Source of the DNA: a virus | DNA length: 40,179 nucleotides | IMG/VR virus record: IMGVR_UViG_3300038555_000008 | Location: 1 to 40,179 of that record | Direction: 5' to 3' (one strand) | Part shown: positions 16,280-24,086 of the stretch, one piece after another | How positions within the stretch are numbered: the stretch's first letter is position 1 | How the letters are laid out: each line of letters begins with the position of its first letter | Position numbers and translations under genes: made by a program | The notes under the pieces: generated by a model | Database searches by the model: none | The model's input: the letters and a program-made list of their open reading frames with translations, nothing else | What the model was told of the DNA's origin: nothing

Positions 16280-17221
16280 TTAGCCGCCAGCGCCCTGGAA
16301 CAGGAAGCCGGCGTCGGCGCCGACCAGCTCGGCCGAGAATTCGTCGAAGACGTCATTGTCCCAGCTGCGCGTGTCCTTTTCCCACTGGCTGGGCGACACG
16401 AACGGATGCGCTTCGAGCTGATAGGTGTAGCCAAAGCTCGGCAGCGGCATCGCGCGCTGTCCTTCGGGCGGGACATAGGCGAGGATCGCATCGTCGCCCC
16501 AGATGTCGACGGTGGTATCTTCGTCCTGGTCGTAGATGCCGTCACCCGACACGACGAGCGGAATGTCCAGATACTCCTGGAGCATCGCGTTGGAGATCGT
16601 CGCCGCCGTCGTATGCTTGAAATGTTCAAGCACCTTGGGATGGTCCTTCAGCGCCTTTCGCGCCGTGGCGGCCAGCCCAAGGACGTTCGGGCGCTTCCCG
16701 GTGCGACCGCGGATCACTTCGACCGCGTCGCTGATCTGCGTTCGCGGATCGCTGCCCGGATCGGTCCAGACATCGGCCCCGGCGAGGGCGAGCTTGTTGG
16801 TCGCGGCATAGTTGGCGGCGTTGCGCGCAACTTCGGCCTGCTGGATTTCCTTCTCCATCGCGATCACCGCCAGCACGATATCGACGGCGGTCTGCTGAAG
16901 GTCGATGCCTGGAACAGCGGCGGCCTCGCCGATATATTCGAGCGGCACCGATGCGCGCAGGGCTTCCTGGTGCAGGTTCACCGCCTTGCCTTCGTAACCG
17001 AATTCGAGCTGCGCGATGCGAGCGCCGGGCGCGCGCCGCGTCTTGCGACGGCGGAAGCTCGATCGGTCGAACTCGATACGCTTGGCGGCGCGCGTCGGCA
17101 TGGTGACCGTCGGGAACAGGAAACGCCCGATAAATTCGGCCTGGACATAGCCTCGGGCATGGTTGGACAAAATCGGATCGACGACGCGAACCTGTGCGGC
17201 ATTCATTCCCGGACCGGTCAT
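16280..17221 (-). CDS. Major capsid protein
   Basis: 313 residues, after the protease/scaffold and decoration genes, as in transposable phages. Recognisable patterns: N-terminal arm (VVDPILSNHARGYVQAEFIGRFLFPTV), YIGEAAAVPGIDLQQTAVDI (long spine helix with MEKEIQQAEVARNAANY), VLGLAATARKALKDHPKVLEHFKHT, and a C-terminal strand FGYTYQLEAHPFVSPSQWEKDTRSW. It forms the icosahedral shell; an HK97-type fold is expected. Closest in style to capsids of sphingomonad and B3-like phages. Confidence 0.9.
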   Translation of the reverse strand: MTGPGMNAAQVRVVDPILSNHARGYVQAEFIGRFLFPTVTMPTRAAKRIEFDRSSFRRRKTRRAPGARIAQLEFGYEGKAVNLHQEALRASVPLEYIGEAAAVPGIDLQQTAVDIVLAVIAMEKEIQQAEVARNAANYAATNKLALAGADVWTDPGSDPRTQISDAVEVIRGRTGKRPNVLGLAATARKALKDHPKVLEHFKHTTAATISNAMLQEYLDIPLVVSGDGIYDQDEDTTVDIWGDDAILAYVPPEGQRAMPLPSFGYTYQLEAHPFVSPSQWEKDTRSWDNDVFDEFSAELVGADAGFLFQGAGG

Positions 17222-17291
17222 GGATGATATTCCTCGTTACTGTTGGAAAGGTTGGGCGACGCCGCCGATCGGATGACCGGCGGCATCAGAG

Positions 17292-17645
17292 TCAGGCCGC
17301 GGCCGGCGTGTGGACCAGCAGCACCTCGATCAGGTCGCCGTCGGCGGCGGCGGCCTGAAGCGCATAGGCGCCGATCGGACCGGCGCCGGCCTGGGCGATG
17401 CCCTTGCCGCTGCCGTCGGCCGCGGGTTTGATCGGCCCGCCCGCCGCGATCGCTCCGCCCGCTTCAAGCATGGCGGTGCCGAGCACGCGGACGGACAGGT
17501 CGACGCCGACGGCCGCGCCATAGGCCGAGACACCAAGCGGCAGCTCACCGTTGGCGGCATGATTGCCCGCAAAATCGACGAACCGCGCTGCCGCGATGAC
17601 CGTCGCGGCCGAAACCGTGAGGGAAAGAATTGGGGACTGCTGCAT
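17292..17645 (-). CDS. Capsid decoration/cement-like protein (DUF2190-like)
   Basis: 117 residues, low in charge and rich in Ala/Gly. Patterns SLTVSAATVIAAARFVDFAGNHAANGELPLGVSAY and AVGVDLSVRVLGTAMLEAGGAIAAGGPIKPAADGSGKGI are like the DUF2190 capsid-cement/head-fibre group, which stabilises shells. It is between the protease and the capsid gene, the usual location for such a protein. Start ATG near 17645 has a TTTCC-type weak upstream region. Confidence 0.7.
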   Translation of the reverse strand: MQQSPILSLTVSAATVIAAARFVDFAGNHAANGELPLGVSAYGAAVGVDLSVRVLGTAMLEAGGAIAAGGPIKPAADGSGKGIAQAGAGPIGAYALQAAAADGDLIEVLLVHTPAAA

Positions 17646-17689
17646 GGATGTTCCTTTCAGTCAGGCAGCGAAAAGGGAGGCGTGAGGCG

Positions 17690-18193
17690 TCAGCCGCCCG
17701 CGCGGCGGACGGCATCCATCCAGCCGAGCTTCGGATTTTCGGCTTGGAGCGCCTGCGCTTTCGCGAAGATCGCGGCGCGGGCGGGATCGACCTCGTAACC
17801 GGCGGGAGCGGCGAAGCTGGCGAGCTTGCCGTCGATCGCCTTGCCGTCGTCGGCCGCGATCTCGCCCAGGCTGACGAGCGGCTGCGCGGTGTCGAAGATC
17901 TTCAGCAGCGCGGCGCGGGGGGTCATGTCGGCAACGCCCTCGCCAAAGCTGACGACGTCGTCGCCGCCCAGCGCATCGAGCACGCCGACGAGCAGCGCCT
18001 TGCCCTCGGGCTTGATCTTCGCTTCCTTCAACAGCCCTTCGGCAAAGCTGACGTTCGCGGTGTGACGATCGTCTTTGGCCTTCTTCTCGGCCGCTTCCTC
18101 GCGCGCCTTGATCTTGGCCTCGCGGTCGGCGAGCGACTGTTCGCGCTCGGCGAAGCTCGCGTCCTTGTCCTTGTTGTCGTCGGTGGGGGGCAT
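17690..18193 (-). CDS. Nested scaffold protein from internal start in the protease gene
   Basis: In-frame ATG at 18193 with a good ribosome binding site (AGGAG, 6 bases before), giving 167 residues that begin PPTDDNKDKDASFAEREQ. The N-terminal half is a charged coiled coil (EREQSLADREAKIKAREEAAEKKAKDD). In Mu, gene Z inside I makes the scaffold from the same frame; this looks like the same strategy. The C-terminal part (TPRAALLKIFDTAQPLV, GWMDAVRRAGG) would bind the capsid protein. Confidence 0.7.
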   Translation of the reverse strand: MPPTDDNKDKDASFAEREQSLADREAKIKAREEAAEKKAKDDRHTANVSFAEGLLKEAKIKPEGKALLVGVLDALGGDDVVSFGEGVADMTPRAALLKIFDTAQPLVSLGEIAADDGKAIDGKLASFAAPAGYEVDPARAAIFAKAQALQAENPKLGWMDAVRRAGG

Positions 18194-18670
18194 GGCTTTC
18201 TCCTGCTCAAAGGTGACGAGATCGCCGGCATCACCGGCGGCGAAACTGACCCGGCCAAGCCCCTTCACGCCGGGCGCGTGCGCGCCCAGGAAGCCGACAT
18301 GCTTCAGGTAATATTGGCCGGGGGTGGGATTGTGGGGGTTGTCGGGCGGATAGAATTGCGCCGACACCTTGGCGTAGCGTCCCGCGTTCACCGCCTCGGC
18401 AAAGCTGGGTTCCAGCTGGGCTGGATCGGGATAGGCCAACAGCTCGTCACCCTGGACCTCCAGATGGTCGACCCAGCCATAGGCGGGATCGTTGAGCTGC
18501 GGATGACCGATGACGAGCGGGGCGGGATTGGCGGCGGCGTCATAGCTCGCCGCGATCGACGCAAGATCGCCTTCGCCCAGCGACACCTTGACGCCCTCGA
18601 CGGACGTGAAGGTGCCGGTGCGGAAAAGCCGGATCGGTTTGGGTGCGTCGGTAGCTGCGGCGTTCGTCAT
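17690..18670 (-). CDS. Prohead protease with fused scaffold domain, Mu gpI-like
   Basis: 326 residues. The N-terminal half (residues 14-150) is Mu gpI/Phage_pro: PIRLFRTGTFTSVEGVKVSLGEGDL, PLVIGHPQLNDPAYGWV (a His-containing motif), KVSAQFYPP (likely holds the active-site Ser), YYLKHVGFLGAHAPGVKGL. The rest is a coiled-coil scaffold also made separately from 18193. The protein cleaves the scaffold and itself during prohead maturation. ATG at 18670 chosen; an upstream GTG at 18679 (three codons earlier) is possible. It is the first gene of the leftward late arm. Confidence 0.88.
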   Translation of the reverse strand: MTNAAATDAPKPIRLFRTGTFTSVEGVKVSLGEGDLASIAASYDAAANPAPLVIGHPQLNDPAYGWVDHLEVQGDELLAYPDPAQLEPSFAEAVNAGRYAKVSAQFYPPDNPHNPTPGQYYLKHVGFLGAHAPGVKGLGRVSFAAGDAGDLVTFEQEKAMPPTDDNKDKDASFAEREQSLADREAKIKAREEAAEKKAKDDRHTANVSFAEGLLKEAKIKPEGKALLVGVLDALGGDDVVSFGEGVADMTPRAALLKIFDTAQPLVSLGEIAADDGKAIDGKLASFAAPAGYEVDPARAAIFAKAQALQAENPKLGWMDAVRRAGG

Positions 18671-18707
18671 TCCCCGCACTTAGGCGGGGGGGATGGCGCT
18701 GACCGGC

Positions 18708-18721
18708 AGCCGTCAGCGGCT
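18708..18721. repeat. 14-bp hairpin AGCCGTCAGCGGCT upstream of the late-left arm
   Basis: Exact reverse complement of 1924..1937, identical to 13885..13898. It stands 38 bp upstream of the protease start in the divergent central spacer. It could be a protein site; the function is unknown. Confidence 0.35.
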
Positions 18722-18741
18722 TACCGGTCCTTTGCCTGCCT

Positions 18742-18903
18742 TTACGCCTTAGCCGCGTCGACGCGCGACTGGCAAGCGTCCGCGTCAGCGATCGACGCGA
18801 TCAGCCGCCCTACACCCCCAATACCACCCTTGCGCCGCAACGGCCCACCCCGCCGCGCCGCACCGTAGACACGAAACCAAACCCGAAATAACAATCGAGC
18901 CAT
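18742..18903 (-). CDS. Possible small basic protein at the head of the leftward arm
   Basis: An open frame of 53 residues starts at an ATG whose complement overlaps the divergent lipoprotein ATG (CATG, 18901..18904). The product is basic and Gly-rich (ARLLFRVWFRVYGAARRGG, then a hydrophobic GRLIASIADADACQ). No good ribosome binding site is visible and GC-rich DNA gives chance frames. Listed because this 230-bp spacer otherwise has only the hairpin at 18708..18721. Confidence 0.3.
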   Translation of the reverse strand: MARLLFRVWFRVYGAARRGGPLRRKGGIGGVGRLIASIADADACQSRVDAAKA

Positions 18904-19285
18904 GACCCAACTTCGAACGTCGATTGCCGCCGCGTCGCTTGTGGCCCTAAGCTTGACCGGCTGCCAAAAGGGTGATGCTGTGCCGCCCGAAACTGACATG
19001 GAAGTGCGGGCTTTTTTTCGAAACGACGGACACCCGGCCGCAGTCGAAAAGCTCTGGCTTGCCGGGTCATCGGACAATCCCCTCGTCTGCGGCCGAATGG
19101 GACCCGTCATGGATGGCACGCGCCACCGCTTCTACTACGACCGCCGGGGACATTATGGGCAAGTCGAAATGACCGAAAAAGTGATTGCCACCACTGGCAT
19201 CGGCGTGGCGCTCGTCGCTCAAAATCGCGAACTGTTCAATGATCTCTGGAAAAACCACTGCGAACCTTCAGAACCGATACTCTGA
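18902..19285 (+). CDS. Accessory lipoprotein (hypothetical)
   Basis: 127 residues with a signal peptide and lipobox LTGC (Cys21), so an envelope lipoprotein. The mature part (ETDMEVRAFFRNDGHPAAVEKLWLAG... VCGRMGPVMDGTRHRFYYDRRG) shows no family I recognise; similar small lipoproteins with R-F-Y pattern occur in sphingomonads. It is the only plus-strand gene in the central lysogeny region and reads toward the repressor module. It may be a lysogenic conversion gene (inference). Confidence 0.6.
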   Translation: MTQLRTSIAAASLVALSLTGCQKGDAVPPETDMEVRAFFRNDGHPAAVEKLWLAGSSDNPLVCGRMGPVMDGTRHRFYYDRRGHYGQVEMTEKVIATTGIGVALVAQNRELFNDLWKNHCEPSEPIL

Positions 19286-19409
19286 CCGGATGAGCGAGGC
19301 GAGGCTCGTGACAAGCGCTCGGCCGCCCACGAGGGTCGCTGTCGAGGCTCAACAATGCAATCGACGAGGAAAAACGATGTCACCCCCCCACTTTTCACTG
19401 GATGGGCCT

Positions 19410-19625
19410 CTACGGGCAAAATTTCCGCTGATCCGACGCCCCATCAGCGCGCGCCAGCTGATCCAGCCGCTTTGCGATGGCTTTCCACATTTCGACGCCC
19501 GCCAAATCGCCCGCCAATATCAAGGCACCGATCCGCTCTGCTACGAATAGGTTGGCGCGTTCACCGTGCTGCCGCTCAACCTCTAGAGCGCACGCCCAAA
19601 CATGTCGCTCCGGCGTGAGGCTCAT
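19410..19625 (-). CDS. DUF6961-like small protein
   Basis: 71 residues, helical: SLTPERHVWACALEVERQHGERANLFVAERIGALILAGDLAGVEMWKAIAKRLDQL. This is the pattern of DUF6961, small proteins common in sphingomonads and their phages, of unknown function. It lies downstream of the repressor on the same strand. ATG 19625 chosen because homology-like sequence begins there; no strong ribosome binding site is seen. Confidence 0.65.
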   Translation of the reverse strand: MSLTPERHVWACALEVERQHGERANLFVAERIGALILAGDLAGVEMWKAIAKRLDQLARADGASDQRKFCP

Positions 19626-19724
19626 CCGGCCACTCGTTGCCAGATGCCCCAACCGGCCATGCCAATCGAAAGCAGCAGCAGGGACCAGAACTCGGCCGCA
19701 AAAAGAAAACGGCGAAGCGGGGCG

Positions 19725-20072
19725 CTAAAAGGCACGCTTGCGAAATTCCTCGACCTTGCAGAAGCCACGATCGGTCGTCTTCAACATCGGCGTTGACCGA
19801 ACGACACTAAGGTCGGTGCGACTAATCTCGAAGGAGGACGGATCTCTTGGCACTAGCACGCGATCAATCATGAACGTCCCGCGCACCTGATCGACGGCCC
19901 CGGTCTTTGGGATAATCACGGCAACGCGGCTTGTTTCCTCGTCCAACACGAAGTTGACCTGAAGCGGCCCGCCATCCTGCTCGATCGAACATTTTAGATA
20001 GACTGGCGCCGCCATGGCAGGCGTCGCTGCTGCCAGCGCCCCAAGTATCGTCAACATTCGCAGCATAGCCAT
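19725..20072 (-). CDS. Secreted hypothetical protein
   Basis: 115 residues with a clear signal peptide (AMLRMLTILGALAAATPAMAA), mature part beta-rich (VYLKCSIEQDGGPLQVNFVLDEETSRVAVIIPK...). It follows the repressor gene on the same strand (13-bp spacing) and may be expressed in the lysogen. No family recognised. Its composition is less GC-rich than the virion genes, as is the repressor's, consistent with a lysogenic accessory module. Confidence 0.65.
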   Translation of the reverse strand: MAMLRMLTILGALAAATPAMAAPVYLKCSIEQDGGPLQVNFVLDEETSRVAVIIPKTGAVDQVRGTFMIDRVLVPRDPSSFEISRTDLSVVRSTPMLKTTDRGFCKVEEFRKRAF

Positions 20073-20084
20073 CGTCGTTCCGCC

Positions 20085-20792
20085 CTACGTCTTTTTTATC
20101 ACCGCCACAACGCGGCCGATAATATGGATTTCGCCATCGACCGCCGTGTCGTCCCGAACGCTCGGATTATCGCTCTTGATGACGATCGTTCCGTCAGCCC
20201 GAGTAGCTAGCCGCTTCACCATTCCCATTTCACCGATTGCACAAACCCAAATCAGATCGGCGAACGAAGGTCGCGTTTCAGACAGGTCGATCAGCATGAT
20301 ATCGCCGTCATCGATGGTCGGCGACATCGAATTGCCTCTTCCCGGTGCAAAACGCAGCTGGCCGACGGGGGCAGATGAATATCGGCGAACCCAATCCGTC
20401 GGAAAATAGCGTGCAGTCTCAGCAACCGGAAATCCATCCACGAAAGTCGCGCCCAAACCATAAGCAAGATCTATCTCGGGAATGAGGATCGCGCCTTCGA
20501 TCTCAACAGGGCGCTCCCCGACATCAAACACATCTGCCGCATCAGCATCGATAAAATCGTCGGCAGAGGCGCCAATCACATCGACGATCGCGCGAATCGT
20601 CCCGACCTTCGGCGTCGATGCTCCGGACATAATTGAATTGAGGGAGTTCCTCGAAATCCCCGCTTTCTCGGCGACGCTCGACGCAGGTCCGAAGGCTTTG
20701 ACCGCCTGCCGAAGACGAGCCGCCGAATGCTCGGTCCAGCCGAGAACGCGTGAATTGTCATTTTCCGGTTGACTTCTCACTTTACTTGTCAC
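20085..20792 (-). CDS. Prophage repressor, HTH plus S24 peptidase-like domain
   Basis: 235 residues. An XRE-type helix-turn-helix lies at about 36-60 (ASSVAEKAGISRNSLNSIMSGASTPKVGTIRAIV). A LexA/CI-like S24 domain follows, with Ser155 in GNSMSPTIDDGD and Lys193 in MGMVKRLA, the catalytic dyad for self-cleavage. It should keep early transcription off and be inactivated on DNA damage through RecA. Unlike Mu c, which lacks this peptidase, induction by SOS is expected (inference). GTG start at 20792; the intergenic gap to ner is 13 bp with overlapping control sites. Confidence 0.9.
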   Translation of the reverse strand: MTSKVRSQPENDNSRVLGWTEHSAARLRQAVKAFGPASSVAEKAGISRNSLNSIMSGASTPKVGTIRAIVDVIGASADDFIDADAADVFDVGERPVEIEGAILIPEIDLAYGLGATFVDGFPVAETARYFPTDWVRRYSSAPVGQLRFAPGRGNSMSPTIDDGDIMLIDLSETRPSFADLIWVCAIGEMGMVKRLATRADGTIVIKSDNPSVRDDTAVDGEIHIIGRVVAVIKKT

Positions 20793-20819
20793 TATTCATG
20801 TCAACATGAGAAATGACAT
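20769..20819. promoter_or_regulatory. Divergent early promoter and operator region
   Basis: Rightward, TTGACT (20769..20774) and TATTCA (20793..20798) are 18 bp apart, a good promoter match. The -10 lies only 7 bases before the ner ATG, so the ner message may be almost leaderless. Over the -10 lie TGTCA direct repeats (20787..20791, 20799..20803) and an inverted repeat ATGTCA/TGACAT (20798..20803, 20814..20819), candidate repressor/Ner sites. The opposite strand has TTGACA at 20799..20804 but no good -10. Confidence 0.6.
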
Positions 20820-21090
20820 CCAAAATGACCTCCGGGATTGGCACCCGGAAGACATCAAGGCGGAAATTCGCAAGCGCGGCGCCACCGTCGCGCAGTTGGC
20901 GCGCAACAGCGGCCTGTCGAAGCAGGCGCTTGGGCAATGCATCGAACGGCGCGCTTCGGAGCGCGGCGATCAAATTATCGCCGAATTTTTGGGCGTAAAA
21001 CCTCACCAAATCTGGCCCTCGCGTTACACTGCCAAAGGGCAGCGCATTCGTTTCTGCGCCCCTAGCGTTGAAGCCCGGATGTCCGCATGA
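20806..21090 (+). CDS. ner: Ner-like regulator
   Basis: 94 residues. DWHPEDIKAEIRKRGATVAQLARNSGLSKQALGQCIERR...GDQIIAEFLGVKPHQIWPSRY matches Mu Ner (same DWH start and IWPSRY end). Ner is a Cro-like negative regulator that shuts down the repressor and early promoters during lytic growth. It is the first gene of the rightward operon, divergent from the repressor, and its TGA overlaps the transposase ATG. Second-strongest identification here after the transposase. Confidence 0.92.
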   Translation: MRNDIQNDLRDWHPEDIKAEIRKRGATVAQLARNSGLSKQALGQCIERRASERGDQIIAEFLGVKPHQIWPSRYTAKGQRIRFCAPSVEARMSA

Positions 21091-22946
21091 CGCGGGCCTA
21101 TCACACCGGGCGCGCGGCGCCAACGTCCCACCAATGTTCCGCTGAATTGCCGTCTCAAACCGGCACATCGGGAGGCAAGGTGCCCGGCTATGCGTCGGCG
21201 CAGGAACTGGCGGGCGCTGTGCTCCCCGGCCTTCCGGCAACGAAGAGCGCTATGATCCGCCGCGCCAAGGCCGATGGTTGGGATTTCATCGACCGCGTTG
21301 GGCGCGGCGGCGGGCGCCTCTACCGCGTCGCCGACTTGCCGATCGAAGCGCAGCAGGCCTTGTTGCAACAGCGAATAAGCGCCGCTTCAGGCGCACCGGT
21401 CGGCCGTCCGAAAGGCAGCGACTATTTCACCCGCAATCCCGAAGTCGCTGCGGCCGTCGAGGCGATCCTTGCCAGCCGCCGCCTCGCGGCCCCCGGCGTG
21501 ATGGAGCTTCTGCAAGACGACTTCGTCACCCTGCCTTCGCTCCGCTCGCTTCGCCGTTTTATCGCCAAGGTGGAGGACGAGCGGAAGACCGTCATCCTGT
21601 CGATGCGCGATCCCGACGCCTTCAAGAGCAAATACCGTGTCTCGATCGGCCGCGCTGACGCCAACACCACCCACGCGCATCAGATTTGGGAAATCGACGC
21701 GACCAAGGCCGACGTGATGACCACCGAAGGCCGCAAGATGATCCTCGGCCTGATCGACCGTTGGTCGCGCCGCGTCCTCTTCATGGTCTGCCCGTCGGAA
21801 AGCGCGCAATCGGTGCGCCGCCTGCTCATCACCGCGATCGAGCGCTGGGGCGTCGTTCCCGAAACCGTCATGACCGACCAGGGCTCGGGCTTCATCAACG
21901 GCGCGATCGTCTCGGCCCTCGAAATGCTCGGCATCGAACATTGGCCGTGTCCACCCGCCTCTGGCGACAAGAAGCCGCATATCGAACGCGTCTTCGGCAC
22001 CTTCCAGCGCCAACGCACCGAACTCTTCGACGGCTATTTGGGGCATAGCGTTGCCGAGGCGCAGCAACTGCGCGCCAAGGCGCGCAAGGACAGTGGGCGC
22101 CCGGTCATCACCGCGAGCATGTCGCCCGCCGAGCTTCAGGCCGCGCTCGATGGCTGGACCGATGGCGTCTACCATCTCCGCGAACATGGCTCGTTGCGCA
22201 TGTCGCCGATGCGCAAATGGCAGTCCTCGCCTGTCCCGGCCCGCGCCGCGCCCGGCGCCGACGTGCTCCGCATGGCACTCTCGGCCCTCGTCGGCGCCCG
22301 CACCGTCGGCAAGCGCGGCATTCAGTGGCAGGGCGGTCGCTATTGGTCGCCCGCGCTCGCGCCTTGGGTCGCGCGCCAGGTGCTCGTCCGCCGCGACGAG
22401 GACGAGCTGGGCGAGCTGCTCGTCTTCAGCCCCGAGGGCGCGTTCATCGACATCGCGGTGAACCACGCCCGTTCCGGCCTGTCCGAAGCCGAATTCGCTG
22501 CCGAGGCGCGCGCGCAGCAGGCACGGTGGCTGCGCGAACAGCGCGCCGACCTGAAGGGCCGGGCGAAAGACTTCAATTTCGAGCGTGCGCGCGACGCGAT
22601 CCTGCGCCGCGACGCCGAAGCGGCGGGCAAGCTCGTCCAACTGCCGATGCCGACGCAGACGCATTCGACCCCGGCGATCGACACGCTCTCGGAAGCCGCG
22701 GGATCGGCAGCGCCCCAGCCGACGCGCCGCGAACGTCCCGCTGCCGCGACGATCGTGACGATGCCCAAAAGCCCGGCGGTCAAGATGCGCGAGGCCGACG
22801 CGATTATCGCGCGCGCCGATGCGGGCGAGGCCGTCGATGCCGACGCCCTTCGCCGTGCCCGCCTTTACGCCTCGACCAGCGAATATCGCGCCCAGCGCGC
22901 CGTTGCCGAGCACCTCGCAGCCCCCACCAGCAAGACATCCGCCTGA
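21087..22946 (+). CDS. MuA-like DDE transposase
   Basis: 619 residues. An N-terminal Mu-type winged helix (about 36-96: YASAQELAGAVLPGLPATKSA... GGGRLYRVADLP) binds DNA. A catalytic core has Asp204 (WEIDATKAD), Asp264 (VMTDQGSGF) and Glu300 (KPHIERVFG), the DDE triad of the RNase H-like fold. A MuA-like beta-barrel follows, then a C-terminal tail (from 500) that should contact the B partner. It cuts and joins phage ends into new targets for integration and replication, consistent with the 5-bp duplication seen. Starts ATGA with ner. Confidence 0.96.
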   Translation: MTRAYHTGRAAPTSHQCSAELPSQTGTSGGKVPGYASAQELAGAVLPGLPATKSAMIRRAKADGWDFIDRVGRGGGRLYRVADLPIEAQQALLQQRISAASGAPVGRPKGSDYFTRNPEVAAAVEAILASRRLAAPGVMELLQDDFVTLPSLRSLRRFIAKVEDERKTVILSMRDPDAFKSKYRVSIGRADANTTHAHQIWEIDATKADVMTTEGRKMILGLIDRWSRRVLFMVCPSESAQSVRRLLITAIERWGVVPETVMTDQGSGFINGAIVSALEMLGIEHWPCPPASGDKKPHIERVFGTFQRQRTELFDGYLGHSVAEAQQLRAKARKDSGRPVITASMSPAELQAALDGWTDGVYHLREHGSLRMSPMRKWQSSPVPARAAPGADVLRMALSALVGARTVGKRGIQWQGGRYWSPALAPWVARQVLVRRDEDELGELLVFSPEGAFIDIAVNHARSGLSEAEFAAEARAQQARWLREQRADLKGRAKDFNFERARDAILRRDAEAAGKLVQLPMPTQTHSTPAIDTLSEAAGSAAPQPTRRERPAAATIVTMPKSPAVKMREADAIIARADAGEAVDADALRRARLYASTSEYRAQRAVAEHLAAPTSKTSA

Positions 22947-22962
22947 CTGAAGGAGAATAGCC

Positions 22963-23733
22963 TTGATCGACCTTTTGACCCGCCCCGCGCCGGCACCCGC
23001 CGCGCCCCGGCGCGGATATGCCCCGCTCCCCAACATGGCGCTCGCGCTACAGACGATTGTCGAATGCACCGAGGCCGAGGAAGATCAGCCCCGCCTTGGC
23101 CTGCTCTACGGCAACAGCGGCTTCGGCAAGACCGTTGCCGCCGCGTTCGCCGCCGCACAGACCGGCTCGGTCTATATCGAGGCGAAGAGCCTCTGGACCG
23201 TGCGCGCGCTGCTGGAGGCGATTGCCGAGGAACTCGGCATCACCAAGCCGGAGCGCACGGCGCCACGCCTGCTGCGCCAGATTATCGACGAACTCAACCG
23301 CGCGCCGCGCCCGCTGATCATCGACGAGATGGACCACCTCGTCAAAAAGCAGATGGTCGAAATCATCCGCGACATTCACGACGCGACTTCGATCGCGATC
23401 CTGATGATCGGCGAAGAGGCGCTGCCTTCGAAGCTCAAGGAATGGGAACGGTTCGACAACCGTATCCTCGTCGCAACGCCCGCACAGCCTGCGACGGCCG
23501 AGGACGCGCTATTGCTCCGCGATCACTATGGCCTGAACGGCATCATCGCTGACGACCTCGCCATTTATTTCGCCGAGCGGTGCAAGGGCGTCACGCGCCG
23601 CATCGTCAACAACCTGCGCGCGGCTGCCCGCACCGCCGCGACCGAAGGCGTCGATACTATCGACCGCGCCTGGTGGGGACCGCGCCTCGTCACCAACGGC
23701 GACATCCCGACCCGCCGGAGCCTCGGCCAATGA
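22963..23733 (+). CDS. MuB-like ATPase, transposition target protein
   Basis: 256 residues, TTG start with a good AAGGAG site 8 bases upstream. Walker A YGNSGFGKT (49-57) and Walker B PLIIDEMDHL (116-125) are present, as is a sensor-like region (LMIGEEALP). AAA+ MuB proteins coat target DNA, stimulate the transposase and steer it away from the phage's own DNA. It lacks the N-terminal HTH part of Mu B (312 residues in Mu), as do several alphaproteobacterial versions (from memory). Its stop overlaps the next start (ATGA). Confidence 0.92.
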   Translation: MIDLLTRPAPAPAAPRRGYAPLPNMALALQTIVECTEAEEDQPRLGLLYGNSGFGKTVAAAFAAAQTGSVYIEAKSLWTVRALLEAIAEELGITKPERTAPRLLRQIIDELNRAPRPLIIDEMDHLVKKQMVEIIRDIHDATSIAILMIGEEALPSKLKEWERFDNRILVATPAQPATAEDALLLRDHYGLNGIIADDLAIYFAERCKGVTRRIVNNLRAAARTAATEGVDTIDRAWWGPRLVTNGDIPTRRSLGQ

Positions 23734-24086
23734 GCCACGATCTCCCGCCCATCCGGACAGGCGAGGCGCGCGCCTTTCGACAGTGCTCCTGCGGTCGCGT
23801 CGGCTGGTATGATTATCTTCCCTATTCGCTCTCGGTTCCGATCCTGGCGTTTCCGTGCGGGCATGATCCGCAGGCTGCGCGCTACATCACGGAAGACGAA
23901 TTCCACGCGGCGATAGCAATCCCGCAGCCGTTCCACGTCACCAGGGACGATATCAATCGGCTGCTCTGCGAAACGAACGGCAGAACGCTGCACGTCTGTT
24001 TCGGGCGCGATGAAGTGACCCTGCACCCCGATTGCAAATGGCCGATCCCGCTGCTCGCCGAATGGCGAGCGGGAGCACCCGCGTGA
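23730..24086 (+). CDS. Hypothetical early protein with Cys/His-like motif
   Basis: 118 residues. CSCGRVGWYDYLPYSL... FPCGHDP suggests a small metal-binding region (C-x-C-G ... C-G-H) at residues 19-45. The rest is unremarkable. ATG start overlaps the MuB stop by 4 bp, and its own stop overlaps the next GTG. No family recognised; the tight coupling to MuB places it in the early operon. Confidence 0.6.
   Translation: MSHDLPPIRTGEARAFRQCSCGRVGWYDYLPYSLSVPILAFPCGHDPQAARYITEDEFHAAIAIPQPFHVTRDDINRLLCETNGRTLHVCFGRDEVTLHPDCKWPIPLLAEWRAGAPA

Noticed and set aside
21387-23069. Long minus-strand open frame (560 residues) opposite the transposase and ATPase genes
   Set aside because: Shadow frame of GC-rich genes on the plus strand: Arg/Ala/Gly-rich, no domain, while the plus strand has the complete DDE and Walker motifs.
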